64,000 bases of DNA from Leisingera thetidis (GCF_025857195.1 NZ_CP109787.1:189501-253500), one strand, 5' to 3'. Positions 39,980-59,649 are shown, counted from the first letter of the stretch. Program-made: numbers and translations. The notes: generated by a model from the letters alone, not told the origin.

Positions 39980-40177
39980 ATGGCGACTATCAACCCAGTA
40001 CAGTTCATCCAGCAGGTCCGCGCCGAAGTGTCCAAGGTCGTATGGCCGACCCGGCGCGAGGTGCTGCTGACCACGGTCATGGTGTTCATCATGGCGGCCC
40101 TGACGGCGCTGTTCTTCGCGCTGGTCGATCTGCTGATCCGCTTTGGCCTGCAAGGGCTTCTGGGGATGTTCGGCTGA
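39980..40177 (+). CDS. secE: Preprotein translocase subunit SecE
   Basis: Clamp subunit of the SecYEG channel. 65 residues, the short single-span form of most bacteria. PVQFIQQVRAEVSKVVWPTRREVLLTTVMV contains the conserved amphipathic helix ending in KVVWPTR(R)E, followed by one membrane helix (about 36–58). It is the usual partner gene of nusG, which starts 214 bases downstream; in this genome a terminator-like hairpin lies between them. Confidence 0.95.
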   Translation: MATINPVQFIQQVRAEVSKVVWPTRREVLLTTVMVFIMAALTALFFALVDLLIRFGLQGLLGMFG

Positions 40178-40277
40178 GCCTGCGGCAGTGCGACGGCTCC
40201 GCGGCCCATGTTGCTGCGCTGCCCTTGATCTCGGCGGCAATGGGCGGTACGTGAGCGGGAACTATTGAGGCGGGCGT

Positions 40278-40306
40278 GCGGCGATTCGGTTTGCACGCCG
40301 CTTTTT
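40278..40306 (+). terminator. Terminator-like hairpin between secE and nusG
   Basis: Stem GCGGCG (40278–40283) and CGCCGC (40296–40301), 12-base loop, T-run 40302–40306. An overlapping alternative stem GGCGTGC/GCACGCC is possible. It would separate secE from nusG or act as an attenuator for nusG. Confidence 0.6.
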
Positions 40307-40391
40307 GTTGGAGAGCGCAGCTTCGGCTGCATCGGAATGATGAAGCGGCGGCGCGGCAATGGCCCGCCTGGCAAAACAAGGACGATGGTTC

Positions 40392-40925
40392 ATGGCGAAA
40401 CGGTGGTATTCGGTCAGCGTTCTTTCGAACTTCGAAAAGAAAATCGCAGAGCAGATCCGTACCTCGGTCGCAGAGCAGGGACTTGAGGACGAGATCGACG
40501 AGGTGCTGGTGCCCACCGAAGAGGTGATCGAGGTCCGCCGCGGCAAGAAGGTCTCGACCGAGCGCCGGTTCATGCCGGGCTATGTGCTGGTGCACATGGA
40601 AATGTCCGACCGCGGCTACCACCTGATTTCCTCGATCAACCGGGTCACCGGCTTCCTCGGCCCGCAGGGCCGCCCGATGCCGATGCGCGACGCCGAGGTG
40701 CAGGGCATCCTGGGCCGCGTCGAGGAAGGCGTCGAGGCGCCGCGCACCCTGATCCACTTCGAGATCGGCGAGAAGGTCAAGGTCAACGACGGCCCGTTCG
40801 AGGATTTCGACGGCATGGTCGAAGAGGTCGACGACGACAACCAGAAGCTCAAGGTCACCGTGTCGATCTTCGGCCGCGAGACCCCGGTGGAACTGGACTT
40901 CACCCAGGTCACCAAGCAGGGGTGA
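40392..40925 (+). CDS. nusG: Transcription termination/antitermination protein NusG
   Basis: Binds RNA polymerase, couples it to ribosome or Rho. 177 residues from ATG 40392 ([22 protein letters not shown]), which matches the family N-terminus; an earlier ATG at 40359 would add 11 atypical residues. NGN domain: [34 protein letters not shown] domain at about 125–175: [54 protein letters not shown] lies 11 bases before the start. A terminator follows immediately, so nusG is cut off from rplK here. Confidence 0.96.
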   Translation: MAKRWYSVSVLSNFEKKIAEQIRTSVAEQGLEDEIDEVLVPTEEVIEVRRGKKVSTERRFMPGYVLVHMEMSDRGYHLISSINRVTGFLGPQGRPMPMRDAEVQGILGRVEEGVEAPRTLIHFEIGEKVKVNDGPFEDFDGMVEEVDDDNQKLKVTVSIFGRETPVELDFTQVTKQG

Positions 40926-40965
40926 TTGGGCGACGGGCAGGGTGCCCGCACTGTGGAATTCGAGG

Positions 40966-40996
40966 CGCCGCGCTGCTGATGCACCGCGGCGTTTTT
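40966..40996 (+). terminator. Terminator of nusG
   Basis: Stem CGCCGCG (40966–40972) and CGCGGCG (40985–40991), 12-base loop, five T at 40992–40996, 41 bases after the stop. Similar in build to the hairpin between secE and nusG. Confidence 0.75.
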
Positions 40997-41128
40997 CTTT
41001 ATTGCGGTGGGGCGGCAGCATTGCCGGACTTTGCTTGCATTCGCGTCATCGCTGGCAACGACACCTCCGCAACCTATTGCTGCCGGTTCGGAAAGCTCAG
41101 CGGCTTGACCGGTAAGGAGGCAGGCAAT

Positions 41129-41296
41129 ATGAGCGACCCGAAACAGCAGCAGGGTTTCCATGAAACTTATCCGTTAGCAAAGATTGCAGACCGATCATTC
41201 CCGGCCGTCCGGCAGCGGACCGGCCGAACGTTTATCTGCTTAAAACGGAGCGCAAGAGGGCACCTCTTGCGGGTAAATTTCGATGGAAAACTATGA
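41129..41296 (+). CDS. Possible small protein upstream of the alpha/beta hydrolase
   Basis: 55-codon frame beginning MSDPKQQQGFHETYPLAKI. It is supported mainly by a strong ribosome site, TAAGGAGG, seven bases before ATG 41129. The product is basic and has no recognised domain. It overlaps the hydrolase start at 41283 by 14 bases, and the hydrolase itself has no clear ribosome site, so this could be a translated leader that couples to it. The remaining 40997–41128 stretch holds nothing I can name. Could also be spurious. Confidence 0.35.
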   Translation: MSDPKQQQGFHETYPLAKIADRSFPAVRQRTGRTFICLKRSARGHLLRVNFDGKL

Positions 41297-42137
41297 CAGT
41301 GTCCACGGGCGCATCTACCAGGATGGCTACACGCTCGGCTACTCGATCGAGGGGGAGGGAGATCCGCTGCTGATCATTGGCAGCCATGTCTTCTATCCAC
41401 GCACATTTTCAGCAGGCCTGCGCGGCAAGAGAACGCTGATCTTCATTGATCACCGCGGCTTCGCTCAGGCCGACCGCGGCGTCGAGGCGCGTGACTGCTC
41501 ACTGGAGACCATTACCTGTGATATCTCTGCGATGTGCAGCGCGCTTGGCCTTTCACGCCTGGATGTGCTGGGACACTCGGGCCACGGCTACATGGCACTG
41601 GAGTTCGCCCGCCGCAGACCGGATCTGGTCCGGAAGACCGTTGTTGTTGCGACCGGACCAAGCCATTCGCCAGCGTACATGGCATATGGGGAGCGTATCT
41701 GGGATATGCTTGCAGCTCCGGAGCGCAAGCGCCGTTTGGCACAGGATCTGGAGTGGATGGCTGCGAAGATCGAAGCTGAACCGCAAAATAAGTTCATCTG
41801 GATGTGCCTGGGGCTGGCCGCCCGCAGTTGGTTTAACCCATGTTTTGATGCCTCGGATCTCTGGCAGGGTGTCCACGTTAACATGCCGGTTTTCGACAGT
41901 TTGTGGGGGGACGTGTTTCGCGATTTTGATCCCGCCACAGTGCTGCAGGAGATTAAATCCCCGCTTCTGATCTGCATGGGGCGGCATGATCACCTGGTTG
42001 CCCCGCTGGAAACCTGGCTTCCGCTCATCGCGGAAAACCGCCAGCCGGTTTTTGCGCTTTTTGAGCGGAGCGCGCACACTCCGCAATTGGAAGAAGCGGA
42101 GCGGTTTGACGAAACCCTTCTGAATTTCCTGACCTGA
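41283..42137 (+). CDS. Alpha/beta hydrolase
   Basis: 284 residues, soluble, no signal peptide. The nucleophile elbow is VLGHSGHGYM (Ser at the centre of G-H-S-G-H). The acid is in GRHDHLV near residue 240 and the catalytic His in FERSAHTPQLE near the C-terminus, completing the triad. The order of elements and the cap region resemble proline-iminopeptidase or haloalkane/ester hydrolase types, but the substrate is not predictable. Base composition is visibly less GC-rich than the ribosomal genes on both sides. It stands between nusG and rplK, which normally adjoin, and is bracketed by hairpins, so it looks like an insertion. Confidence 0.85.
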   Translation: MENYDSVHGRIYQDGYTLGYSIEGEGDPLLIIGSHVFYPRTFSAGLRGKRTLIFIDHRGFAQADRGVEARDCSLETITCDISAMCSALGLSRLDVLGHSGHGYMALEFARRRPDLVRKTVVVATGPSHSPAYMAYGERIWDMLAAPERKRRLAQDLEWMAAKIEAEPQNKFIWMCLGLAARSWFNPCFDASDLWQGVHVNMPVFDSLWGDVFRDFDPATVLQEIKSPLLICMGRHDHLVAPLETWLPLIAENRQPVFALFERSAHTPQLEEAERFDETLLNFLT

Positions 42138-42445
42138 AGCATGGCCCCGTGCGGGTATGAACCGCGCGGGGCAATTCGGGAGCTGGCCAGTTCTGCCGAG
42201 TCCGCTCCCTGACAGATCCCGCCATTGAAACGGACCGTAGCACTTGACACTTCGGGCTCGAAGCGGCCATTGCAAAAGCTGGCCCGGAGTCCACTTGCCA
42301 ACCCCCGCGTTCCCCTGTACATGCCGCCTCTATCGTCTTCGGGCGAGATTCTCCCGTGGGAGATGGACGGATCGCGATCCTGACATCCGACCACGCAACA
42401 TTCTCCGGGCGGAACGCGTTCCGTCCTCGTTGAAAGGACAACCAA
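42138..42445 (+). promoter_or_regulatory. 308-base region upstream of rplK with hairpin
   Basis: No gene seen. An 11-base hairpin GCCCCGTGCGG / CCGCGCGGGGC at 42144–42172 follows the hydrolase stop and may end its transcript, although no T-run follows. TTGACA at 42244–42249 is a good -35 candidate for rplKA, but the sequence 17 bases later (CCATTG) is a poor -10. The remainder is the rplK leader, ending with GAAAGGA just before the ATG. Confidence 0.4.
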
Positions 42446-42871
42446 ATGGCTAAGAAGCTTGTTGGTTCGATGAAGCTGCAGGTTCCTGCAGGTCAGGCAA
42501 ACCCCTCTCCGCCCGTCGGCCCGGCGCTGGGTCAGCGCGGCATCAACATCATGGAATTCTGCAAGGCGTTCAACGCCAAGACCGCAGACATGGAGCCCGG
42601 CGCGCCGTGCCCGACCGTGATCACCTACTATCAGGACAAGTCCTTCACCATGGACATCAAGACGCCGCCCGCGTCTTACTACCTGAAGAAGGCGGCCAAG
42701 GTGAAGTCGGGGGCAAAAACCCCGTCGCGCGAAACCGTCGGCACCGTGACCGCGGCCCAGGTGAAAGAAATCGCCGAAGCCAAGATGAAAGATCTGAACG
42801 CCAACGACATCGAAGCGGCAATGCAGATCATCCTGGGCTCCGCCCGCTCCATGGGCATCGAGGTGAAGTAA
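42446..42871 (+). CDS. rplK: 50S ribosomal protein L11
   Basis: Binds 23S rRNA at the GTPase centre and is needed for the stringent response. 141 residues. [37 protein letters not shown] is the hallmark N-terminal region, and the C-terminal RNA-binding domain ends [10 protein letters not shown]. rplA follows one base after the stop, so the two are coupled. AAAGGA lies eight bases before the start. Confidence 0.98.
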   Translation: MAKKLVGSMKLQVPAGQANPSPPVGPALGQRGINIMEFCKAFNAKTADMEPGAPCPTVITYYQDKSFTMDIKTPPASYYLKKAAKVKSGAKTPSRETVGTVTAAQVKEIAEAKMKDLNANDIEAAMQIILGSARSMGIEVK

Positions 42872-42872
42872 G

Positions 42873-43571
42873 ATGGCAAAGCTCGGTAAACGCACCCGCG
42901 CCGCGCGCGAAGCTGTCGCTGGCAAGGAAAACCTGTCGGTGGAAGAAGCCGTTGCCCTGATCAAGGCCAACGCAACCTCGAAGTTCGACGAAACCGTCGA
43001 GATCGCCATGAACCTGGGTGTCGACACCCGCCACGCAGACCAGATGGTCCGCGGCGTGGTCGGCCTGCCGAACGGCACCGGCAAGAACATGCGCGTTGCG
43101 GTCTTCGCCCGCGGCCCCAAGGCTGAGGAAGCGCAGGCAGCCGGTGCGGACATCGTCGGCGCCGAAGACCTGATGGAAGCGATCCAGGGCGGCAAGATCG
43201 ATTTCGACCGCTGCATCGCCACCCCGGACATGATGCCGGTCGTCGGCCGTCTGGGCAAGATCCTCGGCCCGCGCAACCTGATGCCGAACCCCAAGGTCGG
43301 CACCGTGACCATGGACGTGAAAGCGGCCGTGGAAGCAGCCAAGGGCGGCGAAGTCCAGTTCAAGGCGGAAAAAGGCGGCGTTGTGCATGCAGGCGTCGGC
43401 AAAGCCTCCTTCGACGAAGCCAAGCTGGTCGAGAACGTCCGCGCCTTCGTGTCGGCCGTGGCCAAGGCCAAGCCGTCGGGCGCCAAGGGTGCCTACATGA
43501 AGAAGATCAACCTGTCCTCGACCATGGGTCCGGGCGTCACGGTTGACGTGGACAACGCTGTCACCGAGTAA
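42873..43571 (+). CDS. rplA: 50S ribosomal protein L1
   Basis: Forms the L1 stalk on the large subunit and usually represses its own rplKA mRNA. 232 residues: [33 protein letters not shown] near the N-terminus, then [27 protein letters not shown], and the signature [15 protein letters not shown]. The gene directly follows rplK. The next coding region (rplJ) is 368 bases away across a structured leader. Confidence 0.98.
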   Translation: MAKLGKRTRAAREAVAGKENLSVEEAVALIKANATSKFDETVEIAMNLGVDTRHADQMVRGVVGLPNGTGKNMRVAVFARGPKAEEAQAAGADIVGAEDLMEAIQGGKIDFDRCIATPDMMPVVGRLGKILGPRNLMPNPKVGTVTMDVKAAVEAAKGGEVQFKAEKGGVVHAGVGKASFDEAKLVENVRAFVSAVAKAKPSGAKGAYMKKINLSSTMGPGVTVDVDNAVTE

Positions 43572-43710
43572 TCGGGCAGACTGCCGGACAGTTCAGGGGC
43601 GGTGCCTGCCGGGCGCCGCCCTTTCTGGTTCCGGTGCCGGGCTGCGGCGGGTTTATTTTCCGAATTGCCCCTTGGAAAACCCGTCAAATGGGACTAACTA
43701 CGGCCTTGAG

Positions 43711-43748
43711 ATAAAGCGTGCGATTCGTCGTGCGCTTTATTTCATTTC
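43711..43748 (+). promoter_or_regulatory. Hairpin and leader of rplJL
   Basis: Within the 368-base gap 43572–43939. The stem ATAAAGCG-TGCGA / TCGTG-CGCTTTAT (43711–43740, two G-T pairs) closes a TTCG loop and is followed by TTCATTTC. It may terminate rplKA or attenuate rplJL. Downstream, GCCGGTTCTTCGGGACCGGC (about 43872–43891) is another stem. The long leader before L10 normally contains the L10/L12 autoregulatory site; I could not define that element base by base. Confidence 0.5.
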
Positions 43749-43939
43749 GTCCAAGATGGTGGGTGGCCTTCCGATCGGGCCTTAATTTCCCTCCTGAGAC
43801 GGGTAAGACCAAGAAGATCGAGGGTTTTCATTCCCTCGGGCGGATTTGGCTCATCCCGTAAAACGGACCTGAACGCCGGTTCTTCGGGACCGGCAAACAT
43901 GAGCCGGGATGCGCAAGCATCCCAAACTTGGAGAGAACT

Positions 43940-44458
43940 GTGGATAGAGCCCAGAAAGAGAAAGTGGTCGAGGAACTCGGCCAGATCTTCGAAAGCTCTG
44001 GCGTCGTGGTGGTTGCTCACTACGCCGGTCTGACAGTTGCCGAGATGCAGGATCTGCGCGCGCGTGCAAGCGATGCGAACAGCTCCGTGCGTGTTGCCAA
44101 GAACAGGCTCGCCAAAATCGCCCTTGAGGGAAAGCCGTGTGAAAGCATGTCTGACCTGCTGACAGGGATGACCGTTCTGACCTACTCCGAAGATCCCGTG
44201 TCCGCCGCCAAGGTGGCCGAGGATTTCGCCAAGGAAAACAAAAAGTTTGAGATCCTTGGCGGTGCAATGGGTGAGAACGCTCTGGACCGCGCAGGCGTCG
44301 AAGCCGTGTCGAAAATGCCGTCCCGCGACGAGCTTATTGCTCAGATCGCAAGCTGCATTGGCGCACCCGCTTCCAACATCGCCGGCGCAATTGGCGCACC
44401 TGCAAGCAACATCGCAAGCATTCTTTCGACCATCGAAGAGAAGGCGGAAGCTGCGTAA
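43940..44458 (+). CDS. rplJ: 50S ribosomal protein L10
   Basis: Base of the L7/L12 stalk. Start at GTG 43940, with GGAGAG about six bases upstream, gives [33 protein letters not shown], the family opening; the frame also reads through a TTG at 43928. 172 residues. The C-terminal helix carries repeated [22 protein letters not shown], which binds L12 dimers. The gap to rplL is 80 bases. Confidence 0.97.
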   Translation: MDRAQKEKVVEELGQIFESSGVVVVAHYAGLTVAEMQDLRARASDANSSVRVAKNRLAKIALEGKPCESMSDLLTGMTVLTYSEDPVSAAKVAEDFAKENKKFEILGGAMGENALDRAGVEAVSKMPSRDELIAQIASCIGAPASNIAGAIGAPASNIASILSTIEEKAEAA

Positions 44459-44538
44459 GCGGTTGGCACTGAATGACTGGCGTGGGGCATGGCCCGCACG
44501 TTGGAACACACATACTGTAAACGGAAAGAGCTGATACA

Positions 44539-44913
44539 ATGGCTGATCTGAAAGCACTCGCAGAAAGCATCGTGGGTCTGACCCTGCTGGAAGCACAAGA
44601 ACTGAAAACCATCCTGAAAGACGAATACGGCATCGAGCCCGCAGCAGGCGGCGCGGTTGTCATGGCAGCTGGCGGCGACGCCGGCGGTGCAGCCGAAGAA
44701 GAAAAGACCGAATTCGACGTCGTTCTGAAGAACGCCGGCGCGTCCAAGATCAACGTGATCAAGGAAGTCCGCGGCATCACCGGCCTGGGCCTGAAAGAAG
44801 CCAAGGAACTGGTCGAAGCCGGCGGCAAGATCAAAGAAGGCGTGTCCAAGGACGAAGCCGAAGACGTCAAAGCCAAGCTGGAAGCAGCTGGCGCCGAAGT
44901 CGAGCTGGCCTAA
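44539..44913 (+). CDS. rplL: 50S ribosomal protein L7/L12
   Basis: Stalk protein that recruits translational GTPases. 124 residues: dimerisation domain (1–35, [25 protein letters not shown]), Ala/Gly-rich hinge (about 37–55) and globular C-terminal domain with [45 protein letters not shown] lies ahead of the ATG at 44539. Confidence 0.98.
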   Translation: MADLKALAESIVGLTLLEAQELKTILKDEYGIEPAAGGAVVMAAGGDAGGAAEEEKTEFDVVLKNAGASKINVIKEVRGITGLGLKEAKELVEAGGKIKEGVSKDEAEDVKAKLEAAGAEVELA

Positions 44914-44951
44914 GTCCGGCTCCTGGTGCATTTCTGATGCATCGGAAATTT

Positions 44952-44981
44952 GGCTGGGCCCGGAGTTTTCCGGGTCCAGCC
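44952..44981 (+). promoter_or_regulatory. Strong hairpin between rplL and rpoB
   Basis: Thirteen-pair stem GGCTGGGCCCGGA / TCCGGGTCCAGCC with one G-T pair and loop GTTT, 38 bases after rplL in a 249-base gap. No T-run follows, so it is not a simple terminator. In E. coli the same gap carries an attenuator and an RNase III site that set the RpoB to ribosomal-protein ratio; this hairpin is a candidate for the same role. Confidence 0.5.
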
Positions 44982-45162
44982 GAACCTGTCTTAGAAAGGG
45001 CCTCAAGCCAGGGGCGCTTTTTCAGGCGAGGTTCAAAGGATCGGGAGGCCGCCATTCGGGACGGTGGCCATGAATTGATCCGAACGCGCTGTCTCGTATG
45101 GGCAAGGTGCCGGGGCCCGGCGGCATCCTTGACCGGTGAGAACTCGAAAGGTGACATCTGAC

Positions 45163-49296
<4,134 letters not shown>

Positions 49297-49348
49297 GGGC
49301 TGCGGCCCTTACCCGTCTCTCCCTTCCGCACGAATTTGAGGTATCAAA

Positions 49349-53593
<4,245 letters not shown>

Positions 53594-53614
53594 GCCACGG
53601 CCTCGGATTTCAGG

Positions 53615-53649
53615 AAAAGCCCCCGCATGCTGCCATGCGGGGGCTTTTT
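53615..53649 (+). terminator. Terminator of rpoC
   Basis: Eleven-base stem GCCCCCGCATG (53619–53629) and CATGCGGGGGC (53634–53644), loop CTGC, followed by TTTTT. Located 25 bases after the rpoC stop, it closes the rplJL–rpoBC unit; in most bacteria rpsL would follow directly. Confidence 0.92.
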
Positions 53650-53725
53650 CATGTCTGCTGCAGCGGTTATCTGTGGAGGCGTGAACGGTCGGCATGACCA
53701 GCGCGCCGGCAGGCAGGGAGCAGAT

Positions 53726-54541
53726 ATGGACATAAGGCTGCGGATGATCGGTCTGGTGCGGTTCTCCGTGCTCAGCACGAATTTCTACACCGACCGCTTC
53801 CCGACGCTGGAGGAAAGGGCGGCGTATCTGTTCTCGCCGGAACGGATGGAGCTGCGCCTGCGCTATTTCGAGACTCTGTGCCTGCGCTCGCTGACCCGGC
53901 AGAGCGACAGCAGTTTCCGGCTGATCGTGCTGACGTCGGAAGAGTTGCCCGCCCGCTATCTGGACCGGCTGCTGGCGCTGACCGAGCCTTACGGCAACGT
54001 TCTCTGCCACGCTGCAGCCGCCTATCCCCACTACCAGCAGATGAAGGACGCCTACGGCCGGGTGCAGCTGAGGCGCGCCACCCACCGGGTGCTGTTCCGG
54101 CTGGATGACGATGACGCGGTCGACACGGACTTTGTCAAGCGGACCAAGGCGCTTGCCCGCGGCATGATCCCCGTGCAGGGCGGCGGCCGGACCCCTTTCG
54201 CAATTGCCCATAACCGCGGCCTGTACCTGGAGAAGACCGCCGCGGGCCCGGAGATCTATGACACCTGCGAATGGGCGCCGCTGTCGACGGGGCTGTCGCT
54301 GGTTGCCCCGGTCTCGCACAAGGGCAACCCCTATTCCTGCAACCACCGGAAAATCGCGCAGCACTACAACACGGTCTCCGACATTTCGGTGCCGGCCTTC
54401 CTGCGCAGCATCCACGGCGACAACAAGTCGAAGCCGGCCCAGATGGGGCTCACCCGCAAGGGCACCCGGGCGGAGGCCGAAGCCGCCCTGGAGCAGCACT
54501 TCGGCTACACGATGGCGGAGCTGGCGGGGCTGCTGCCGTGA
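53726..54541 (+). CDS. Putative rhamnosyltransferase-family glycosyltransferase (A)
   Basis: 271 residues from ATG 53726, with CAGGGAG seven bases ahead. Family features: MIGLVRFSVL start, RMELRLRYFETLCLRSLTRQSDSSFRLIVLTSEELP, and the acidic metal/nucleotide motif RLDDDDAVDTDFV (about 125–137). These match the putative rhamnosyl transferase family (PF11316 type) as I recall it. No membrane segment. A paralogue lies at 55421 on the other strand, and both flank an EamA transporter gene. It overlaps the transporter start by four bases (GTGA). The acceptor, perhaps exopolysaccharide or surface glycan, is unknown. Confidence 0.8.
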   Translation: MDIRLRMIGLVRFSVLSTNFYTDRFPTLEERAAYLFSPERMELRLRYFETLCLRSLTRQSDSSFRLIVLTSEELPARYLDRLLALTEPYGNVLCHAAAAYPHYQQMKDAYGRVQLRRATHRVLFRLDDDDAVDTDFVKRTKALARGMIPVQGGGRTPFAIAHNRGLYLEKTAAGPEIYDTCEWAPLSTGLSLVAPVSHKGNPYSCNHRKIAQHYNTVSDISVPAFLRSIHGDNKSKPAQMGLTRKGTRAEAEAALEQHFGYTMAELAGLLP

Positions 54542-55413
54542 CCGCCAACCAGGCCGGGGCGCTGCTGATGACCGCCAGCATGGCGGCCTATACGTTCAAC
54601 GACGCGCTGGTCAAGCTGATCGGCGGCACGCTGCCGCTGCCGCAGATCCTGACCATCCGCGGAGCGGCGGCCAGCTTCCTGATCTATCTGCTGGCCCGGC
54701 AGCTCGGCAGCCTGCGGCTCGGCCTGACCGGGCGGGCCTGGAGGATGCTGGCGCTGCGCGGCCTGTGCGAGGTCGCCGCCACATACCTGTTTCTGACCGC
54801 GCTGATGCGGATGCCGATTGCCAATGTCACCGCGGTTCTGCAGGTGCTGCCGCTGACCGTGACCCTGGGTGCCGCGCTGTTCCTGCGCGAACCGGTGGGC
54901 TGGCGCCGGCTGGCGGCGGTTGCCGCCGGGTTTGCGGGCATGCTGCTGATCGTGCGGCCGGGGCCGGAGGGCTTCAGCGAAGGCAGCCTTTATGCGCTGG
55001 CCGCGGTGGCCTGCATCACCGCCCGCGACCTGGTGACCCGGCGGCTGCCGCCGGAGGTGCCGTCGATGACGGTGACGCTCTCCGCCTCGGTGTCGGTGCT
55101 GGCCTTCGGCCTTGCCACCTCGGCAACCGTGGAGTGGCAGCCGATGGGCGCCGCCGAATGGCTCGCCCTGACCGGCGCGGCCCTGTTCATCTTTGTCGGC
55201 TACCTGTGTTCGGTGATGACGATGCGGGTGGGGGAGGTCGCCGCAATAGCGCCCTTCCGGTACAGCGGGTTGCTGTGGGCGCTGGTCCTGGGCTGGCTTG
55301 TGTTCGGCGACTGGCCGGACCTCCTGACGCTTGCGGGCGCCGCCGTGGTGGCCGGGGCGGGAATGTTCACGCTCTACCGCGAACGGCGGCAGGCGCGCAG
55401 GCTGCCGCGCTGA
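54538..55413 (+). CDS. EamA/DMT-family transporter
   Basis: Ten-helix permease of the drug/metabolite transporter superfamily. 291 residues from GTG 54538, overlapping the previous stop by four bases; ATG 54568 is an alternative. Two EamA repeats are visible: the first at about 8–138 (AYTFNDALVKLIGGTLPLPQILTIRG, LFLTALMRMPIANVTAVLQVLPLTVTLGAALFL) and the second at about 150–280 (FRYSGLLWALVLGWLVFGDWPD). Coupling to the glycosyltransferase gene suggests a linked role in exporting or recycling a metabolite, but nothing in the sequence fixes the substrate. Confidence 0.88.
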   Translation: MTANQAGALLMTASMAAYTFNDALVKLIGGTLPLPQILTIRGAAASFLIYLLARQLGSLRLGLTGRAWRMLALRGLCEVAATYLFLTALMRMPIANVTAVLQVLPLTVTLGAALFLREPVGWRRLAAVAAGFAGMLLIVRPGPEGFSEGSLYALAAVACITARDLVTRRLPPEVPSMTVTLSASVSVLAFGLATSATVEWQPMGAAEWLALTGAALFIFVGYLCSVMTMRVGEVAAIAPFRYSGLLWALVLGWLVFGDWPDLLTLAGAAVVAGAGMFTLYRERRQARRLPR

Positions 55414-55420
55414 GCCCGGC

Positions 55421-56227
55421 TCAGCTCTGCGCGAAAACCTCCCTGACCCGGCCGGCCCGGATCGCGAACCGGGCTTCGAACGCGCCTTCCAGCTCCGGCG
55501 TCAGCGGTTCGAACGGCGTGCCAGGCCCGGCCTGGCTGCGCGAGTCATTGAAGCGGTTATGGGTGCGCACGAACATCGGCGCATCGGTCACCGTGACGGT
55601 GGGCATGAAGCGGTTGATCTTGTTGTGGGCGAAATTCATGATCGTCAGCGGGCAGCCGCCGCGCACATGCATGCCGAGGGCGGCCACCACATATGGGTGC
55701 ACCCCTTCAGCAGCGGAAATCCCCTCCGGCCCGGCTTCGGCCAGGTAGCCCCGGTTGAAATCGATGGCCACGCTCTTGTTCTTCTGCATCAGCGGCCGGC
55801 AGTCCTCTGCCGTGGCGCGCAGCCTTTCGACAAAATCCACCGACACGGCATCGTCGTCGTCATGCCGGAACTGCAGACAGGGCTTGCCGGGGTCGCGGCG
55901 GGCGCTGTTCAGGATCTCCTTCATCACCTCGCGGTGCCGGCGCGGCGGCTCCGCATGGATCCGGACCTGCGGCATGTCCGCTGTCAGATCCTGCAGCCGG
56001 TCGCGGTGGGCGCGGGGCAGGCTGTCGCCGGTCACCACGATCAGGTCGAAATCCGGGTCGGTCTGCTCCCGCAGGCAGGGCAGGGCGATGGTCTCCAGCA
56101 GCCGGAACCGCTCCTCCATCCGCTCCTCGGCATAAAGATAGGCGATGCGCTCCGCGATGGTTTCATGCTCGACCTGGAACCCGCCGACCGCCGGGTAGGA
56201 AAACCGGCACAATCCGATGACTTGCAT
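55421..56227 (-). CDS. Putative rhamnosyltransferase-family glycosyltransferase (B)
   Basis: 268 residues from ATG 56227. MQVIGLCRFSYPAVGGFQVEHETIAERIAYLY is a fuller version of the family N-terminus than in the paralogue at 53726. RMEERFRLLETIALPCLREQTDPDFDLIVVTGDSLP and the RHDDDDAVSVDFVERL motif (about 121–136) follow. The two copies share the order and spacing of all motifs but clearly diverge in sequence, so the duplication is old. The gene converges with the EamA gene and points away from rpsL, leaving 365 bases for the str promoter and leader. Confidence 0.8.
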   Translation of the reverse strand: MQVIGLCRFSYPAVGGFQVEHETIAERIAYLYAEERMEERFRLLETIALPCLREQTDPDFDLIVVTGDSLPRAHRDRLQDLTADMPQVRIHAEPPRRHREVMKEILNSARRDPGKPCLQFRHDDDDAVSVDFVERLRATAEDCRPLMQKNKSVAIDFNRGYLAEAGPEGISAAEGVHPYVVAALGMHVRGGCPLTIMNFAHNKINRFMPTVTVTDAPMFVRTHNRFNDSRSQAGPGTPFEPLTPELEGAFEARFAIRAGRVREVFAQS

Positions 56228-56335
56228 TCTGAAATCCGTTTTGTTGCCAATGGCTGCGCGGGCGACTATGCCGGGGCTGCGGTTCCCTGGCAAGCGCGCG
56301 GCGGGTGCCGGACGGCGGTGCGGGGGCGGCTGCTG

Positions 56336-56364
56336 TTGACAACCTGCGCGACTCCCCATATACG
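56336..56364 (+). promoter_or_regulatory. Promoter of the str operon (rpsL–rpsG–fusA–tuf)
   Basis: TTGACA at 56336–56341, exactly 17 bases, then TATACG at 56359–56364. It is the best sigma-70 match seen in the window. It predicts a leader of about 220 bases before rpsL. The rest of the 56228–56592 gap (365 bases) holds no gene that I can support. Confidence 0.75.
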
Positions 56365-56592
56365 CGCGCCTATCCGGCACCCGGAGTGTGTTCTTCGAAA
56401 GCCGAATTCAAAATTGCAGTGGCTCAAGGCCTGGGCACTTTTCTCACCCGGGCCCTCTGTAAACTCACCGCGTCGTCTCACCTCGGAATGGGAGCGATTG
56501 CGGTTTTTGCGCTTGTGGACGCACAAGTGCAGCGAAATCACCCGCACGCGCCGGCGTGCATGACAGTGTTGCAAAACGGGGAATAAACCGGA

Positions 56593-56964
56593 ATGCCAAC
56601 GATCCAGCAGCTGATCCGCAAGCCGCGGCAGCCGAAAGTTAAACGCTCGAAGTCCATGCACCTGGAACAGTGCCCGCAGAAACGCGGCGTCTGCACCCGT
56701 GTGTACACCACCACTCCGAAGAAACCGAACTCCGCAATGCGGAAAGTGGCCAAGGTCCGCCTGACCAACGGCTTCGAAGTGATCTCCTACATCCCCGGTG
56801 AAAGCCACAACCTTCAGGAGCACTCCGTGGTTCTGATCCGCGGCGGCCGTGTGAAAGACCTTCCGGGTGTCCGTTACCACATCCTGCGCGGTGTTCTGGA
56901 TACCCAGGGCGTCAAAGACCGTAAGCAGCGCCGCTCGAAGTACGGCGCGAAGCGTCCTAAGTAA
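56593..56964 (+). CDS. rpsL: 30S ribosomal protein S12
   Basis: Decoding-centre protein. 123 residues, [12 protein letters not shown] start and the [17 protein letters not shown] and [18 protein letters not shown] blocks that include the Lys residues whose mutation gives streptomycin resistance; both are wild type here. rpsG begins 15 bases after the stop, with AAGAAGGAGAGG as ribosome site. Confidence 0.98.
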   Translation: MPTIQQLIRKPRQPKVKRSKSMHLEQCPQKRGVCTRVYTTTPKKPNSAMRKVAKVRLTNGFEVISYIPGESHNLQEHSVVLIRGGRVKDLPGVRYHILRGVLDTQGVKDRKQRRSKYGAKRPK

Positions 56965-57450
<486 letters not shown>

Positions 57451-57468
57451 GCTAGAGGACCTAGACCT

Positions 57469-59586
<2,118 letters not shown>

Positions 59587-59649
59587 GCGTCAAGACATTG
59601 AGGGGTTCGCGGACCGAGCGGGCCCCTCTCGAAACAAAAGGAGGCCATC

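Noticed and set aside
40922..41128. Upstream extension of the small frame that ends at 41296.
   Set aside because: It runs through the nusG terminator and has no ribosome site; only the part from 41129 has support.
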